NCBI GenBank assembly: GCA_031261325.1
Contig: JAISKH010000016.1
Span: 1 to 33,886 of the forward strand
Direction of reading: 5' to 3'
Length of the DNA stretch: 33,886 nt
From: Oscillospiraceae bacterium
GTDB lineage: Bacteria > Bacillota > Clostridia > Oscillospirales > Oscillospiraceae
The translations under genes were made by a program, and so were the position numbers. Of this stretch, positions 16,332-23,275 are shown piece by piece (within the stretch, counting starts at the first letter, position 1; every line of letters starts with the position of its first letter). The notes under the pieces were generated by a model. It ran no database searches and was not told where the DNA came from. It was given only the letters and a program-made list of their open reading frames with translations.

Positions 16332-17099
16332 TCAACCTCCATAGACGTTGTTGCCGCTGAATATCTCAATCATCTCCTGTCGCAGACTGTTCGTAATTTG
16401 CAGCCGCGTCTTGGGCAGCAGCTCGTAAACGTCCGCGTTAAAGAGGTAATTCTGCAAATCCACCTCTTTTATCATCATCTTCGTGTGGAAAATGTTCGAC
16501 TGATACACGTTAATGTCAATCGCGTCGTACCGCGCCAGCGTGTTGCTGTCCACATAATCCTGAATCGAGGTTATTTGGTGGTCCATAAACAGCTTCTTCC
16601 CGTCAACATCGCGCGTGAACCCGCGCACGCGATAGTCCATCGTGATAATGTCGGAGTCAAAGCTCCCGATTAAATAATCAAGCGTGCGCAGCGGCGTAAT
16701 CTCCCCGCACGTCGCAACGTCGATGTCCACCCGAAACGTCGCGATGCTCGTCTCGGGGTGATACTCGGGATACGTGTGCACCGTAATATGGCTCTTGTCC
16801 AAGTGCGCCGCGACCGTCTCGGAGGTCGGCGGAAAACGGCTGTCCTCCGCCAGCAGCAGGACGACGCTCGCTCCCTGCGGCTCATAGTCTTGCTTTGACA
16901 CGTTCAAAACGCGCGCGCCAATCATATCCGTCAGCGTAAAGAGTATACTCGTCAAACGCTCGGAATTATACTGCTCGTCGATGTACGCGATATAGTCCTG
17001 TTGCTCCCGCGGCGTTTTCGCGTAGCAAACGTCGTAAATGTTGAAGCTGAACGACTTGGTAAGATTATTAAAGCCATACAGCCGCAAAGTGTTTTCCAA
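16332..17099 (-). CDS. speD: S-adenosylmethionine decarboxylase proenzyme (E. coli type)
   Basis: A 255-residue proenzyme of the long bacterial class (E. coli type, about 264 residues) rather than the short 120-140 residue class usual in Bacillus and Thermotoga. The self-cleavage site is [14 protein letters not shown], with S103 as the future pyruvoyl group. It supplies decarboxylated SAM to SpeE. Translation appears to begin at TTG (17099) after AGAGGGG with nine-base spacing. It is the first gene of the polyamine operon, about 108 bases after the predicted transcription start. Its stop is three bases before the next start. Confidence 0.95.
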   Translation of the reverse strand: MENTLRLYGFNNLTKSFSFNIYDVCYAKTPREQQDYIAYIDEQYNSERLTSILFTLTDMIGARVLNVSKQDYEPQGASVVLLLAEDSRFPPTSETVAAHLDKSHITVHTYPEYHPETSIATFRVDIDVATCGEITPLRTLDYLIGSFDSDIITMDYRVRGFTRDVDGKKLFMDHQITSIQDYVDSNTLARYDAIDINVYQSNIFHTKMMIKEVDLQNYLFNADVYELLPKTRLQITNSLRQEMIEIFSGNNVYGG

Positions 17100-17213
17100 A
17101 TCCGGTTGCCCCTCTCAAAAAGCAAATAACGCGTAAGCCGCCGCAAAAAACTCGCACTTCCCTAAACCGCGCGGGCTTAACCTAAAAAACGCCCCGCCCG
17201 ACCAAGGGATTTT

Positions 17214-17242
17214 ATAATATCATATTGTGTCTGCGACTTCAA
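17214..17242 (-). promoter_or_regulatory. Promoter of the polyamine operon
   Basis: Minus-strand TTGAAG (17242-17237), 17-base spacer, TATTAT (17219-17214). The leader of about 108 bases contains G-rich and T6 stretches with CGGGC/GCCCG pairing potential that could form an attenuator; no named riboswitch is recognised. Confidence 0.75.
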
Positions 17243-17270
17243 CAGATATTTGCGATTTAATTTACGAACG

Positions 17271-17293
17271 AAAAAGCCCGCCTTTCGGCGGGC
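17271..17293 (-). terminator. Terminator of the first XRE gene
   Basis: Perfect seven-pair stem GCCCGCC/GGCGGGC (17276-17293) with a GAAA tetraloop on the minus strand, followed by TTTTT. It insulates the XRE gene from the polyamine promoter just downstream. Confidence 0.92.
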
Positions 17294-17298
17294 ATTCG

Positions 17299-18516
17299 CT
17301 ATTCGTTCAGCGACTTTCTCAGCGCGTCGTTTTCCGCAATCACAGCCTTTGCGTAAGGCTCCACCCGCGCGACAATCGCCCTATACCTCGCGTGCTCGCT
17401 TATCGGCTTCAGCAACCCCCATTCACGCGCGCGCGTTTCCTCGCCCGAATCCTCGCCAAATCCGACCAGCCGCCCATACAAATCCGCAGTCGCCGTATAA
17501 CCGTCGCCAATCGGAACCGCGCCGCAGCGGTTGCGCAGAACCGAAGTCGTCGGCGCGCCGCCGGAGAATCGCCCTGTGTCGTTTATAATCGCGTAATCCG
17601 CCGCCTTTTCCAAGTAATTGAGCGCCCGCTCAACCTCGCCGTCCATCAGCGACAGCTCCGCCATTGAGCGGTAGTAATACCCGACGCGCATCGGCAGCAC
17701 GGGCACCGTATCCCCCTCGTCAATCAACAGCTCAAGCGCGTTAACGCCGATTTGCAGTATCCGAATCCGCTCCGCGTTCGTGTACCCGAACACGTCGTCG
17801 TCAACGTCAAAAACATAAGTATCCCTCGGCGCGGCAAATCTCGTTATCGCAAACACCTCGTACAGGCATTGCGCCAAATAGCTCTGAATATTCCGAATCT
17901 GCTCCTCGCCGCGCGTGATGAGTGCCATCTTGTAAGCTCGCGTGTCGCTCGGCAGCTTTTGCGTCTCCTCAACCGCGCGCTCGCGCTGTCCGAGACGGAA
18001 GTAAGCGTAAGCCAATTCCGAGCGCGTCTCAATCTGCGTGTCAATGTCGGTGAAATAAGCCAGTATGCGCTCGTATACGCCGACGGCTTCCTCCAAGCAC
18101 CCGGGACTTAACTGCTCCTCGCCGCGATACCCGTCCAGCGAACGGGCGAACTCCCGCATCAAATACAAGTTGTTCGGGTACTTCTTTAGCGCGTCGCGAT
18201 AAGCGGCGGAGCCGTGGTCGAGAGCCGCCGCGCTCCCCGCCTCATATTCCGCGGTATCCGCGTTGCGCCGCCGCCAATACTCGCGCTGAACCTCCGAAAT
18301 TTCCTCCCACATATGCTCCTCGTCCATACCCAAAAGCTCGTCCACGCTGACCTTAAAGAACCGCGCAATCACGGGCAGCAGCGTAATGTCGGGGTACCCG
18401 TCCCCGCGCTCCCACTTGGAAACCGACTGAAACGACACGCCGAGGACGTTCGCGAGGTCCTCTTGCGTCATGTCGCGCTCGCGCCGATAACGGCGCAGGT
18501 TGTTACCGATGTTCAT
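17299..18516 (-). CDS. XRE-family regulator with helical-repeat domain (first copy)
   Basis: A 405-residue protein. Residues about 5-62 are a Cro/C1-type helix-turn-helix (RERDMTQEDLANVLGVSFQSVSKWERGDGYPDITLLP). The rest is mostly alpha-helical with TPR-like pairs (SELAYAYFRLGQRERAVEE, SMAELSLMDGEVERALNYLEKAADYA) and probably senses a peptide, ligand or partner. The ATG at 18516 has GGGAGGT upstream. It has its own promoter and terminator. It shares layout, and several C-terminal features such as the LEKA helix, with the XRE protein at 22047-23120. The target is unknown; an inverted repeat 20 bases upstream of its -35 could be an operator. Confidence 0.85.
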   Translation of the reverse strand: MNIGNNLRRYRRERDMTQEDLANVLGVSFQSVSKWERGDGYPDITLLPVIARFFKVSVDELLGMDEEHMWEEISEVQREYWRRRNADTAEYEAGSAAALDHGSAAYRDALKKYPNNLYLMREFARSLDGYRGEEQLSPGCLEEAVGVYERILAYFTDIDTQIETRSELAYAYFRLGQRERAVEETQKLPSDTRAYKMALITRGEEQIRNIQSYLAQCLYEVFAITRFAAPRDTYVFDVDDDVFGYTNAERIRILQIGVNALELLIDEGDTVPVLPMRVGYYYRSMAELSLMDGEVERALNYLEKAADYAIINDTGRFSGGAPTTSVLRNRCGAVPIGDGYTATADLYGRLVGFGEDSGEETRAREWGLLKPISEHARYRAIVARVEPYAKAVIAENDALRKSLNE

Positions 18517-18545
18517 AATGTGACCTCCCTTTCGTTTGTAATCCC

Positions 18546-18574
18546 AGTATGCACCCAACCGCGCAAAACCGCAA
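18546..18574 (-). promoter_or_regulatory. Promoter of the first XRE gene
   Basis: Minus-strand TTGCGG (18574-18569), 17-base spacer, CATACT (18551-18546). The match is moderate. Confidence 0.55.
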
Positions 18575-18594
18575 TAACCGCGTTGTTGAGAATT

Positions 18595-18613
18595 ATTCTA
18601 CGAATAGTAGAAT
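18595..18613. repeat. Perfect inverted repeat upstream of the XRE promoter
   Basis: ATTCTAC, five bases, GTAGAAT. It lies between the sigma-factor terminator and the XRE -35 box, in the position of an operator or activator site. No T tract follows, so it is not a terminator. Confidence 0.5.
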
Positions 18614-18624
18614 CCCGCGCCGCC

Positions 18625-18659
18625 AAAACGCCCCCCGACGCAGTAACCCGTCAGGGGCG
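18625..18659 (-). terminator. Terminator of the sigma-like gene
   Basis: GC-rich stem of CGCCCC...TGACG with CGTC...GGGGCG (one bulge) and an eight-base loop, followed on the minus strand by TTTT. It begins six bases after the stop codon. Confidence 0.7.
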
Positions 18660-18664
18660 CAACC

Positions 18665-20338
18665 TCACTCCGCTTTCTTGCTGCAAAACACGACGGTTGC
18701 AAGCCGCTTCGCCTCATCGTCCGTCGGCGAGCGCAACAACCCCATATCCTCCAGCAGATACAGCACCGTGTGGTGAACCGACGAAAAGCGCGAGGTTTTA
18801 ACGTACAGCCGCTCGTCCTCCGACAAGAACGTCGGAATCTCCGACTCAAACAGCCGCCCCACGCCCTCTATGTATTCCACGAACATGTCCTCCCCAAGCT
18901 CCGCCGCAATCTCGTCGAGTATCTCCGTGAGCTGCTTATCCTCCTCTTCATTAAAGAACGGAATCAGCATCTGCGGCTTCCCGTCCGTGACGCTCACATA
19001 GCCCCACTTCACCTGATTCGCGATTGCGAGCTTGTCGTACTCGTTCGGTTCCTCACCCGACCGTATTATCTGCGCAATCCGCGCCAACTCAACGACGTTC
19101 GGAAACTCAAGCTTCAGCCCGCGGTTCAGCTTCCACCGTCCCATAACGGCAACAGAGTTCGCCGTAACCCCTCCGCCAAGCTCATGGTCGTTCGACCAAA
19201 TCCCGGCGGCTTTGCTGTTCTTATGCACCGCGATTTCCTCCGCCGTGAACTCCGTCTGCGTGTCATACCACTCGTCCTCAACGAGCCGCGTGTTGACCCA
19301 ATGCTGCGAGCCGTCCTTGCGGTGCGGGTAATAGTCGTGCGCCAAGTGACTTCCCGCCCGCTCCAACACGGCGGTAATCGAGGCGTAGTACAGCCGAATG
19401 ATTGTCAGCGACATTAATGCCCACAGCACGAAGTCGCGACCCAACTCGCTGCCCAAAAACCCGATGTCGCGTATGCGCTCATACCGCGCGGCAAACGCGT
19501 TGTAAATCCGCTCGGCATAGGGCGGCAGCTCGCGGTTCGCGTGCAGCGTCTCGAGCACGTCGTAACGCTCCCGCGAGATGAAAAACGTCGTCTGATACTT
19601 GTTTTTGTTCACAACCTTGAGGTAGTCCATAAACACAAGCTCCTCAATGTGGTACTCCAAGTACGCCGCCGCGACGGAGAGCCGCCGCGCAATCTCCTCG
19701 ATAGTCTGCGGCGCGCCGTAGCACACGAGCAGAATGTTGTCCACAAGCCTGTCCTCGCCCAGCCCCGCAATGTTGTGCTCCGGCGTGGTGCCGCCGTCAA
19801 TCGCACCCGTCAGCTTTTGCGGCGTGTAACTTATATTGTCAGCCATTTCAATCCCAACCTTCAGTTTATTCTTAATTTCCCCGATGTGCCAACGGACGGT
19901 CGCGTGCGGAATCCCAAGCTCGCGCGCAATCTCCGCGCCCGTCTTGCCGTCGAACCAATAGAGCAGCGTAATCCGTCGGTGCAGCGCGGACAAATACGAA
20001 ATCTCGCGCCCGAGCCGCGCCATCGTGTCGGCTTGCTCCGCGTCCCGCGCGGGGTCGCCCGCGCCCGAAAGCTCCCGCATCGCGTCAATGCCGAGGTTGC
20101 GCCAATGCCGCTTGTTCGCCCGCACGAAGTTAGACCACGTGTAGCAGCACAGCGTGTACACAAAGCCGTCCAAGTCCGCAATGCTGTCGTACCGCCGCAG
20201 AGAGCCTGTCAACGACAGCAAAATCTCCTGCGACAAGTCCTCCGCAAGCGTAATATCCCGCGCCTTAGAGTACGCGAACCCCATAATCTTCTTCGCGTAT
20301 CGCGCAACGAGCGCGTCATTCAGTTCGACAGCAATCAC
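18665..20338 (-). CDS. ECF-like sigma factor with winged-helix and large C-terminal extension
   Basis: A 557-residue protein, about three times the size of a normal ECF sigma. Residues about 8-80 are region 2 (YSKARDITLAEDLSQEILLSL, then DLDGFVYTLCCYTWSNFVR), and about 110-165 are region 4 with a helix-turn-helix (TGAEIARELGIPHATVRWHIGEIKN). About 195-260 look like a winged helix (QTIEEIARRLSVAAAYLEYHIEEL). The remaining 300 residues match no family I know; they contain mixed helices and strands, a VNTRLVEDEWYDTQTEFTAEE segment, and no membrane segments. GTG (20338) is the likely start, though GAGG is only three bases away, so initiation may be weak. It is divergent from ybaK, with a terminator after it. 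No anti-sigma gene is adjacent; the C-terminal region may be a built-in sensor or anti-sigma (inference). Confidence 0.8.
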   Translation of the reverse strand: MIAVELNDALVARYAKKIMGFAYSKARDITLAEDLSQEILLSLTGSLRRYDSIADLDGFVYTLCCYTWSNFVRANKRHWRNLGIDAMRELSGAGDPARDAEQADTMARLGREISYLSALHRRITLLYWFDGKTGAEIARELGIPHATVRWHIGEIKNKLKVGIEMADNISYTPQKLTGAIDGGTTPEHNIAGLGEDRLVDNILLVCYGAPQTIEEIARRLSVAAAYLEYHIEELVFMDYLKVVNKNKYQTTFFISRERYDVLETLHANRELPPYAERIYNAFAARYERIRDIGFLGSELGRDFVLWALMSLTIIRLYYASITAVLERAGSHLAHDYYPHRKDGSQHWVNTRLVEDEWYDTQTEFTAEEIAVHKNSKAAGIWSNDHELGGGVTANSVAVMGRWKLNRGLKLEFPNVVELARIAQIIRSGEEPNEYDKLAIANQVKWGYVSVTDGKPQMLIPFFNEEEDKQLTEILDEIAAELGEDMFVEYIEGVGRLFESEIPTFLSEDERLYVKTSRFSSVHHTVLYLLEDMGLLRSPTDDEAKRLATVVFCSKKAE

Positions 20339-20364
20339 CGTCCTCGCAATTTATTCGCCGTAAT

Positions 20365-20374
20365 GAGGTACCTC
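20365..20374. repeat. Palindrome in the sigma-gene leader
   Basis: GAGGTACCTC, a perfect ten-base palindrome 27 bases upstream of the sigma start codon, within the divergent region shared with ybaK. Possible regulator site; short enough to be chance. Confidence 0.3.
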
Positions 20375-20443
20375 GCTATACAAGTAGCGGAAACAAAGAA
20401 AATGTTGGGGCAACTTTCAAGGTTTTTTGTCGCGCAAACGTAA

Positions 20444-20472
20444 TTGAAAATCGCGCAAATCTGTGGTAACAT
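20444..20472 (+). promoter_or_regulatory. Promoter of ybaK, extended -10
   Basis: TTGAAA (20444-20449), 17-base spacer, TAACAT (20467-20472) preceded by TGG, which makes an extended -10. Confidence 0.75.
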
Positions 20473-20510
20473 AAAATCTCTGAAAACGCAATAATACAAA
20501 GGAGCCGCAA

Positions 20511-20981
20511 ATGGACGAAAAAACAAACGTAATGCGCCTGCTCGACCAAAAGCGCGTCGCGTACAAAAGCCACAACTACGTCGGTACGGGAGCCGTCAGC
20601 GGCATGGAGGTCGCGGCGGTGCTTGGTCAGGAACCCGCCCGAGTGTTCAAAACGCTCGTCGCCGTCGGCAAATCCGGCGGGCACTACGTGTTCATAGTCC
20701 CCGTAACGCGCGAGTTTGACCTGAAAAAAGCCGCGAAAAGCGTCGGCGAAAAGTCCGTCGAAATGATAAAATCCAAGGAATTACTCTCGCTGACGGGCTA
20801 CATACACGGCGGCTGCTCCCCAATCGGCATGAAAAAGCAGCTCACAACCACGCTTGACGTCTCCGCCGAAACCCTCGAATCCATCTGCATAAGCGCGGGC
20901 AAAATCGGCTGTCAGGTCGAGCTTTCGCCCCAAGACCTGCGCCGCGTAATCCCCTGCAACATGGCGGAGCTGTGCACATAA
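20511..20981 (+). CDS. ybaK: Cys-tRNA(Pro)/Cys-tRNA(Cys) deacylase YbaK
   Basis: A 156-residue trans-editing enzyme of the YbaK/INS superfamily that hydrolyses mischarged Cys-tRNA(Pro). It shows the typical N-terminal VMRLLDQKRVAYKSHNY, the VFKTLVAVG strand, FIVPVTREFDLKKAAKSVGEK with the family lysine, and GYIHGGCSPIGMKK, the GxxPxG loop that positions the substrate. AAAGGAG precedes the ATG. It is divergent from the sigma-like gene and convergent with the acetyltransferase gene, so it is monocistronic. Confidence 0.94.
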   Translation: MDEKTNVMRLLDQKRVAYKSHNYVGTGAVSGMEVAAVLGQEPARVFKTLVAVGKSGGHYVFIVPVTREFDLKKAAKSVGEKSVEMIKSKELLSLTGYIHGGCSPIGMKKQLTTTLDVSAETLESICISAGKIGCQVELSPQDLRRVIPCNMAELCT

Positions 20982-20985
20982 ATCC

Positions 20986-21030
20986 AAAAAATAAAAACTC
21001 GCCGCCGCTTGAACTCACTCAAGCGGCGGC
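20986..21030 (-). terminator. Terminator of the acetyltransferase gene (and hairpin for ybaK)
   Basis: Perfect twelve-pair stem GCCGCCGCTTGA/TCAAGCGGCGGC (21001-21030) with a six-base loop; on the minus strand it is followed by GAG and then TTTTTATTTTTT. On the plus strand it has no T run but may still protect the ybaK mRNA end. Confidence 0.9.
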
Positions 21031-21059
21031 AGCCAATAATCGGTTCCGAATGCAACGTT

Positions 21060-21839
21060 CTACTTAAACCGCTCGAAAAACAACTCGGGATTCATCAGCA
21101 GCTCCGCGTTCTCATCGAGCGTCGCGTCGTCCCAATCCCACCACTTGACGCGCAAAAGCACCTCAATCTGCTCCGGCGAATACCGATACTTCTTAACCTT
21201 ACCCGGCACGCCCGCGACAATCGCGTAAGGCGGCACGTCGGCGTTAACAACCGCGCCCGCCGCGATAATCGCCCCGTCGCCGATGACGGAGCACTTACTC
21301 GTGTTGATAAACGTGTTCGCGCCAATCCAAACGTCGTTGCCGATAGTCAGCTTCTCGGAAGGGTTGCTCACGTTCGGGTCCTCCTTCGCCCGCGCAAAGT
21401 ACTTCATCTGCTTCTCAAACGCGAACTTCTGCTGAAACCGCCCCGTACCAATCATGTTCATCGGGTGGTTGTGCTGAAAGAACGCCGTCTCGTTAATCGA
21501 GCAGAACCGCCCGAGGGACGTGAAGAACATGCCAATAGACATCTCCAAATTCGCGGAAAGCGCGCCAAGCCCGAAAAACGTGCACTTACCGATTCGTGTC
21601 CCGCGGTATTCCCAGTCAATCGGCAGCCCCCACATGTGCGGAGCCGTCTTGTCGTAGTAATCCTCGTAAGCCTTGAACCCCAACGCCTGCAGCTTAGGCG
21701 TGACCTCCCAAGAGCTTGCGGGCGCTTCAATCAGCACGTAATGCTTCTCCGGCGAAAGCTCCGTGTTCGCGTCGTAAGTAACAACCGCGCGCCCCTTGGG
21801 AAAGTTCTCCAAAATGTACGGTAAAGCTTTCTCAGTCAT
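21060..21839 (-). CDS. Hexapeptide-repeat (left-handed beta-helix) acetyltransferase
   Basis: A 259-residue protein. The first about 90 residues are a non-repeat region; then left-handed beta-helix hexapeptides appear (GTRIGKCTFFG, SLGRFCSINETAF, then LTIGNDVWIGANTFINTSKCSVIGDGAIIAAGAVV), followed by the xenobiotic-acetyltransferase ending PPYAIVAGVPGKVKKYR. The His in QHNHPMN is a good catalytic candidate. This places it near CatB/VatD and sugar O-acetyltransferases; the acceptor is unknown. ATG 21839 has AAGGGGG upstream. It has its own promoter and terminator. Confidence 0.88.
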   Translation of the reverse strand: MTEKALPYILENFPKGRAVVTYDANTELSPEKHYVLIEAPASSWEVTPKLQALGFKAYEDYYDKTAPHMWGLPIDWEYRGTRIGKCTFFGLGALSANLEMSIGMFFTSLGRFCSINETAFFQHNHPMNMIGTGRFQQKFAFEKQMKYFARAKEDPNVSNPSEKLTIGNDVWIGANTFINTSKCSVIGDGAIIAAGAVVNADVPPYAIVAGVPGKVKKYRYSPEQIEVLLRVKWWDWDDATLDENAELLMNPELFFERFK

Positions 21840-21880
21840 CGTAATTCCCCCTTTAATATAAGTAACGCTAAATTGCAAAC

Positions 21881-21909
21881 ATTGTATCACAGCGCGCCGC
21901 AACCCGCAA
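21881..21909 (-). promoter_or_regulatory. Promoter of the hexapeptide acetyltransferase gene
   Basis: Minus-strand TTGCGG (21909-21904), 17-base spacer, TACAAT (21886-21881) with an upstream TGTGA. It is divergent from the XRE promoter about 60 bases away. Confidence 0.7.
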
Positions 21910-21911
21910 CC

Positions 21912-21923
21912 TTGAATATTCAA
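21912..21923. repeat. Palindrome between divergent promoters
   Basis: TTGAATATTCAA, a perfect twelve-base palindrome immediately upstream of the acetyltransferase -35 and about 46 bases before the XRE -35. It is placed like an operator for the divergent XRE regulator. Confidence 0.4.
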
Positions 21924-21969
21924 TCCCTAAACTCGCCGAATCGTTGTTATTTTCTCCCCAACGGCGTTA

Positions 21970-21998
21970 TTGTCAACCCTCCCGAACTATGTTACCAT
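21970..21998 (+). promoter_or_regulatory. Promoter of the second XRE gene
   Basis: TTGTCA (21970-21975), 17-base spacer, TACCAT (21993-21998) with TGT before it, an extended -10. Confidence 0.6.
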
Positions 21999-22046
21999 TG
22001 TCTCGGGAACGGCCGTTCACTACTAAAACAAAAGGCGGTAATCACA

Positions 22047-23120
22047 ATGACAATCAACATCGCGGAGAACATCAGACGCCTGCGCCGCAAGCGCGACCTC
22101 ACACAGGACGAACTGGCGGCGACGCTCGGCGTCATGCCGCAGACAATCAGCAAGTGGGAGACAGGCACGGGCTACCCCGACCTCGAAATAATTCCCTCAA
22201 TCGCGAACTTCTTCGCGGTAACAACGGACGAGCTGCTCGGCGTAGACGTATCCCGCGCAAAGGAAAAAATTCAGGCGTTCATCAACGAGTTAGACGCGCT
22301 GATGCAAGTGTGGAAGCTTGACGAACTGATTGCGCGCGGGCGCGAGATGTGCCGCGAGTTCCCGGGCACCGCCGAATTGCGGTATAAACTGGCGGCCGCC
22401 TTGCACCACAAGGGCAAGTGGGAGGACGCGATAGAGCTCGCCGCGAAAATCGCGGAGGAAACGAACGACCTGAACCTCAAGCTTCGTGCGACCTGTCTTA
22501 TCGTATACGCGAACTTTCACGGCGGCAACAAGTCCGCCGCGCGTGAAGCCGCGAAAAATCTGCCGGACGTTGAGAACACACGGCAAGCCGCGAGATGGCT
22601 AAGCGACGGTCAAGCGGAGATTGACTTCGCCCGCGACAGCATAAATCGGCTGTTCGACGTGCTCGCGGACAGTATTCAAGACCTCGCGGATATGGAGGGC
22701 TACAACCCCGAAAACGACCTCCCGCCGGAAGAGAAAATCCTGCTCCACAAGCAGCTCTTGCAGCTTCAATCAATAATCTACGGCGAAGAACTGTACTTCA
22801 GAAACTACGCGGCGTACACAAACAACGAGCAAATCGCGCGTTTGCTCACACAGCTTGAGCGGTACGACGAGGCAATTTCTCACCTCGAAAAAGCGGTTGA
22901 CCACGCGCTCAAGTTCGATTCCTACGGTGCCGACGCGGTGTATTCGTCGCCGCTGATGAACGGCGTAAAGGCGGAAAAGCAGTCAAACTGGAGCGGCACC
23001 GCAATCGGCGGCTTGCTTTTCAACCTCAAAAACAACGAAGCTTACGCCCCGCTGCGCACCAACCCGCGCTTCCTCACCCTCACAACACGCGCGGAAGCCG
23101 CAACCGACAAACAAGACTAA
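22047..23120 (+). CDS. XRE-family regulator with helical-repeat domain (second copy)
   Basis: A 357-residue protein. Residues about 5-60 are an XRE helix-turn-helix (KRDLTQDELAATLGVMPQ, then TISKWETGTGYPDLEIIP), followed by a long helical region with TPR-like units (LRYKLAAALHHKGKWEDAIELAAKI; LLTQLERYDEAISHLEKAVDHALK). It resembles the protein at 17299-18516 in layout, but the sequences are diverged. The ATG at 22047 is chosen because the helix-turn-helix begins there; the upstream 58 codons cover promoter DNA. The ribosome site (AGGCGG) is weak. Target unknown; the palindrome at 21912 and the divergent acetyltransferase gene are candidates. Confidence 0.87.
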   Translation: MTINIAENIRRLRRKRDLTQDELAATLGVMPQTISKWETGTGYPDLEIIPSIANFFAVTTDELLGVDVSRAKEKIQAFINELDALMQVWKLDELIARGREMCREFPGTAELRYKLAAALHHKGKWEDAIELAAKIAEETNDLNLKLRATCLIVYANFHGGNKSAAREAAKNLPDVENTRQAARWLSDGQAEIDFARDSINRLFDVLADSIQDLADMEGYNPENDLPPEEKILLHKQLLQLQSIIYGEELYFRNYAAYTNNEQIARLLTQLERYDEAISHLEKAVDHALKFDSYGADAVYSSPLMNGVKAEKQSNWSGTAIGGLLFNLKNNEAYAPLRTNPRFLTLTTRAEAATDKQD

Positions 23121-23150
23121 CCGTCGCAAGCTCGGGCAACGAAACATCAC

Positions 23151-23196
23151 GCAAATGCGGCGTACTGACGACAAACCGTCAGCGCGCCGCATTTGC
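23151..23196. repeat. Long hairpin without T tract
   Basis: A twelve-pair outer stem (23151-23162 with 23185-23196), a two-by-two internal loop, a six-pair inner stem CTGACG/CGTCAG and a six-base loop. No U run follows on either strand. The ten-base sequence GCAACGAAAC occurs at 23136-23145 and again at 23195-23204, on either side. It lies between the XRE stop and the GNAT promoter and may act as a transcript-end structure or be a tiny insertion. Confidence 0.6.
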
Positions 23197-23217
23197 AACG
23201 AAACCCCCGCCCAAACA

Positions 23218-23246
23218 TTGCGCAAACCCGAAATTTATGGTAACAT
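23218..23246 (+). promoter_or_regulatory. Promoter of the GNAT-tex operon, extended -10
   Basis: TTGCGC (23218-23223), 17-base spacer, TAACAT (23241-23246) preceded by TGG. The ten bases TGGTAACATA are identical to those of the ybaK promoter. Confidence 0.7.
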
Positions 23247-23275
23247 ATACAAAAATCGCACAAGGAGATTACGCC

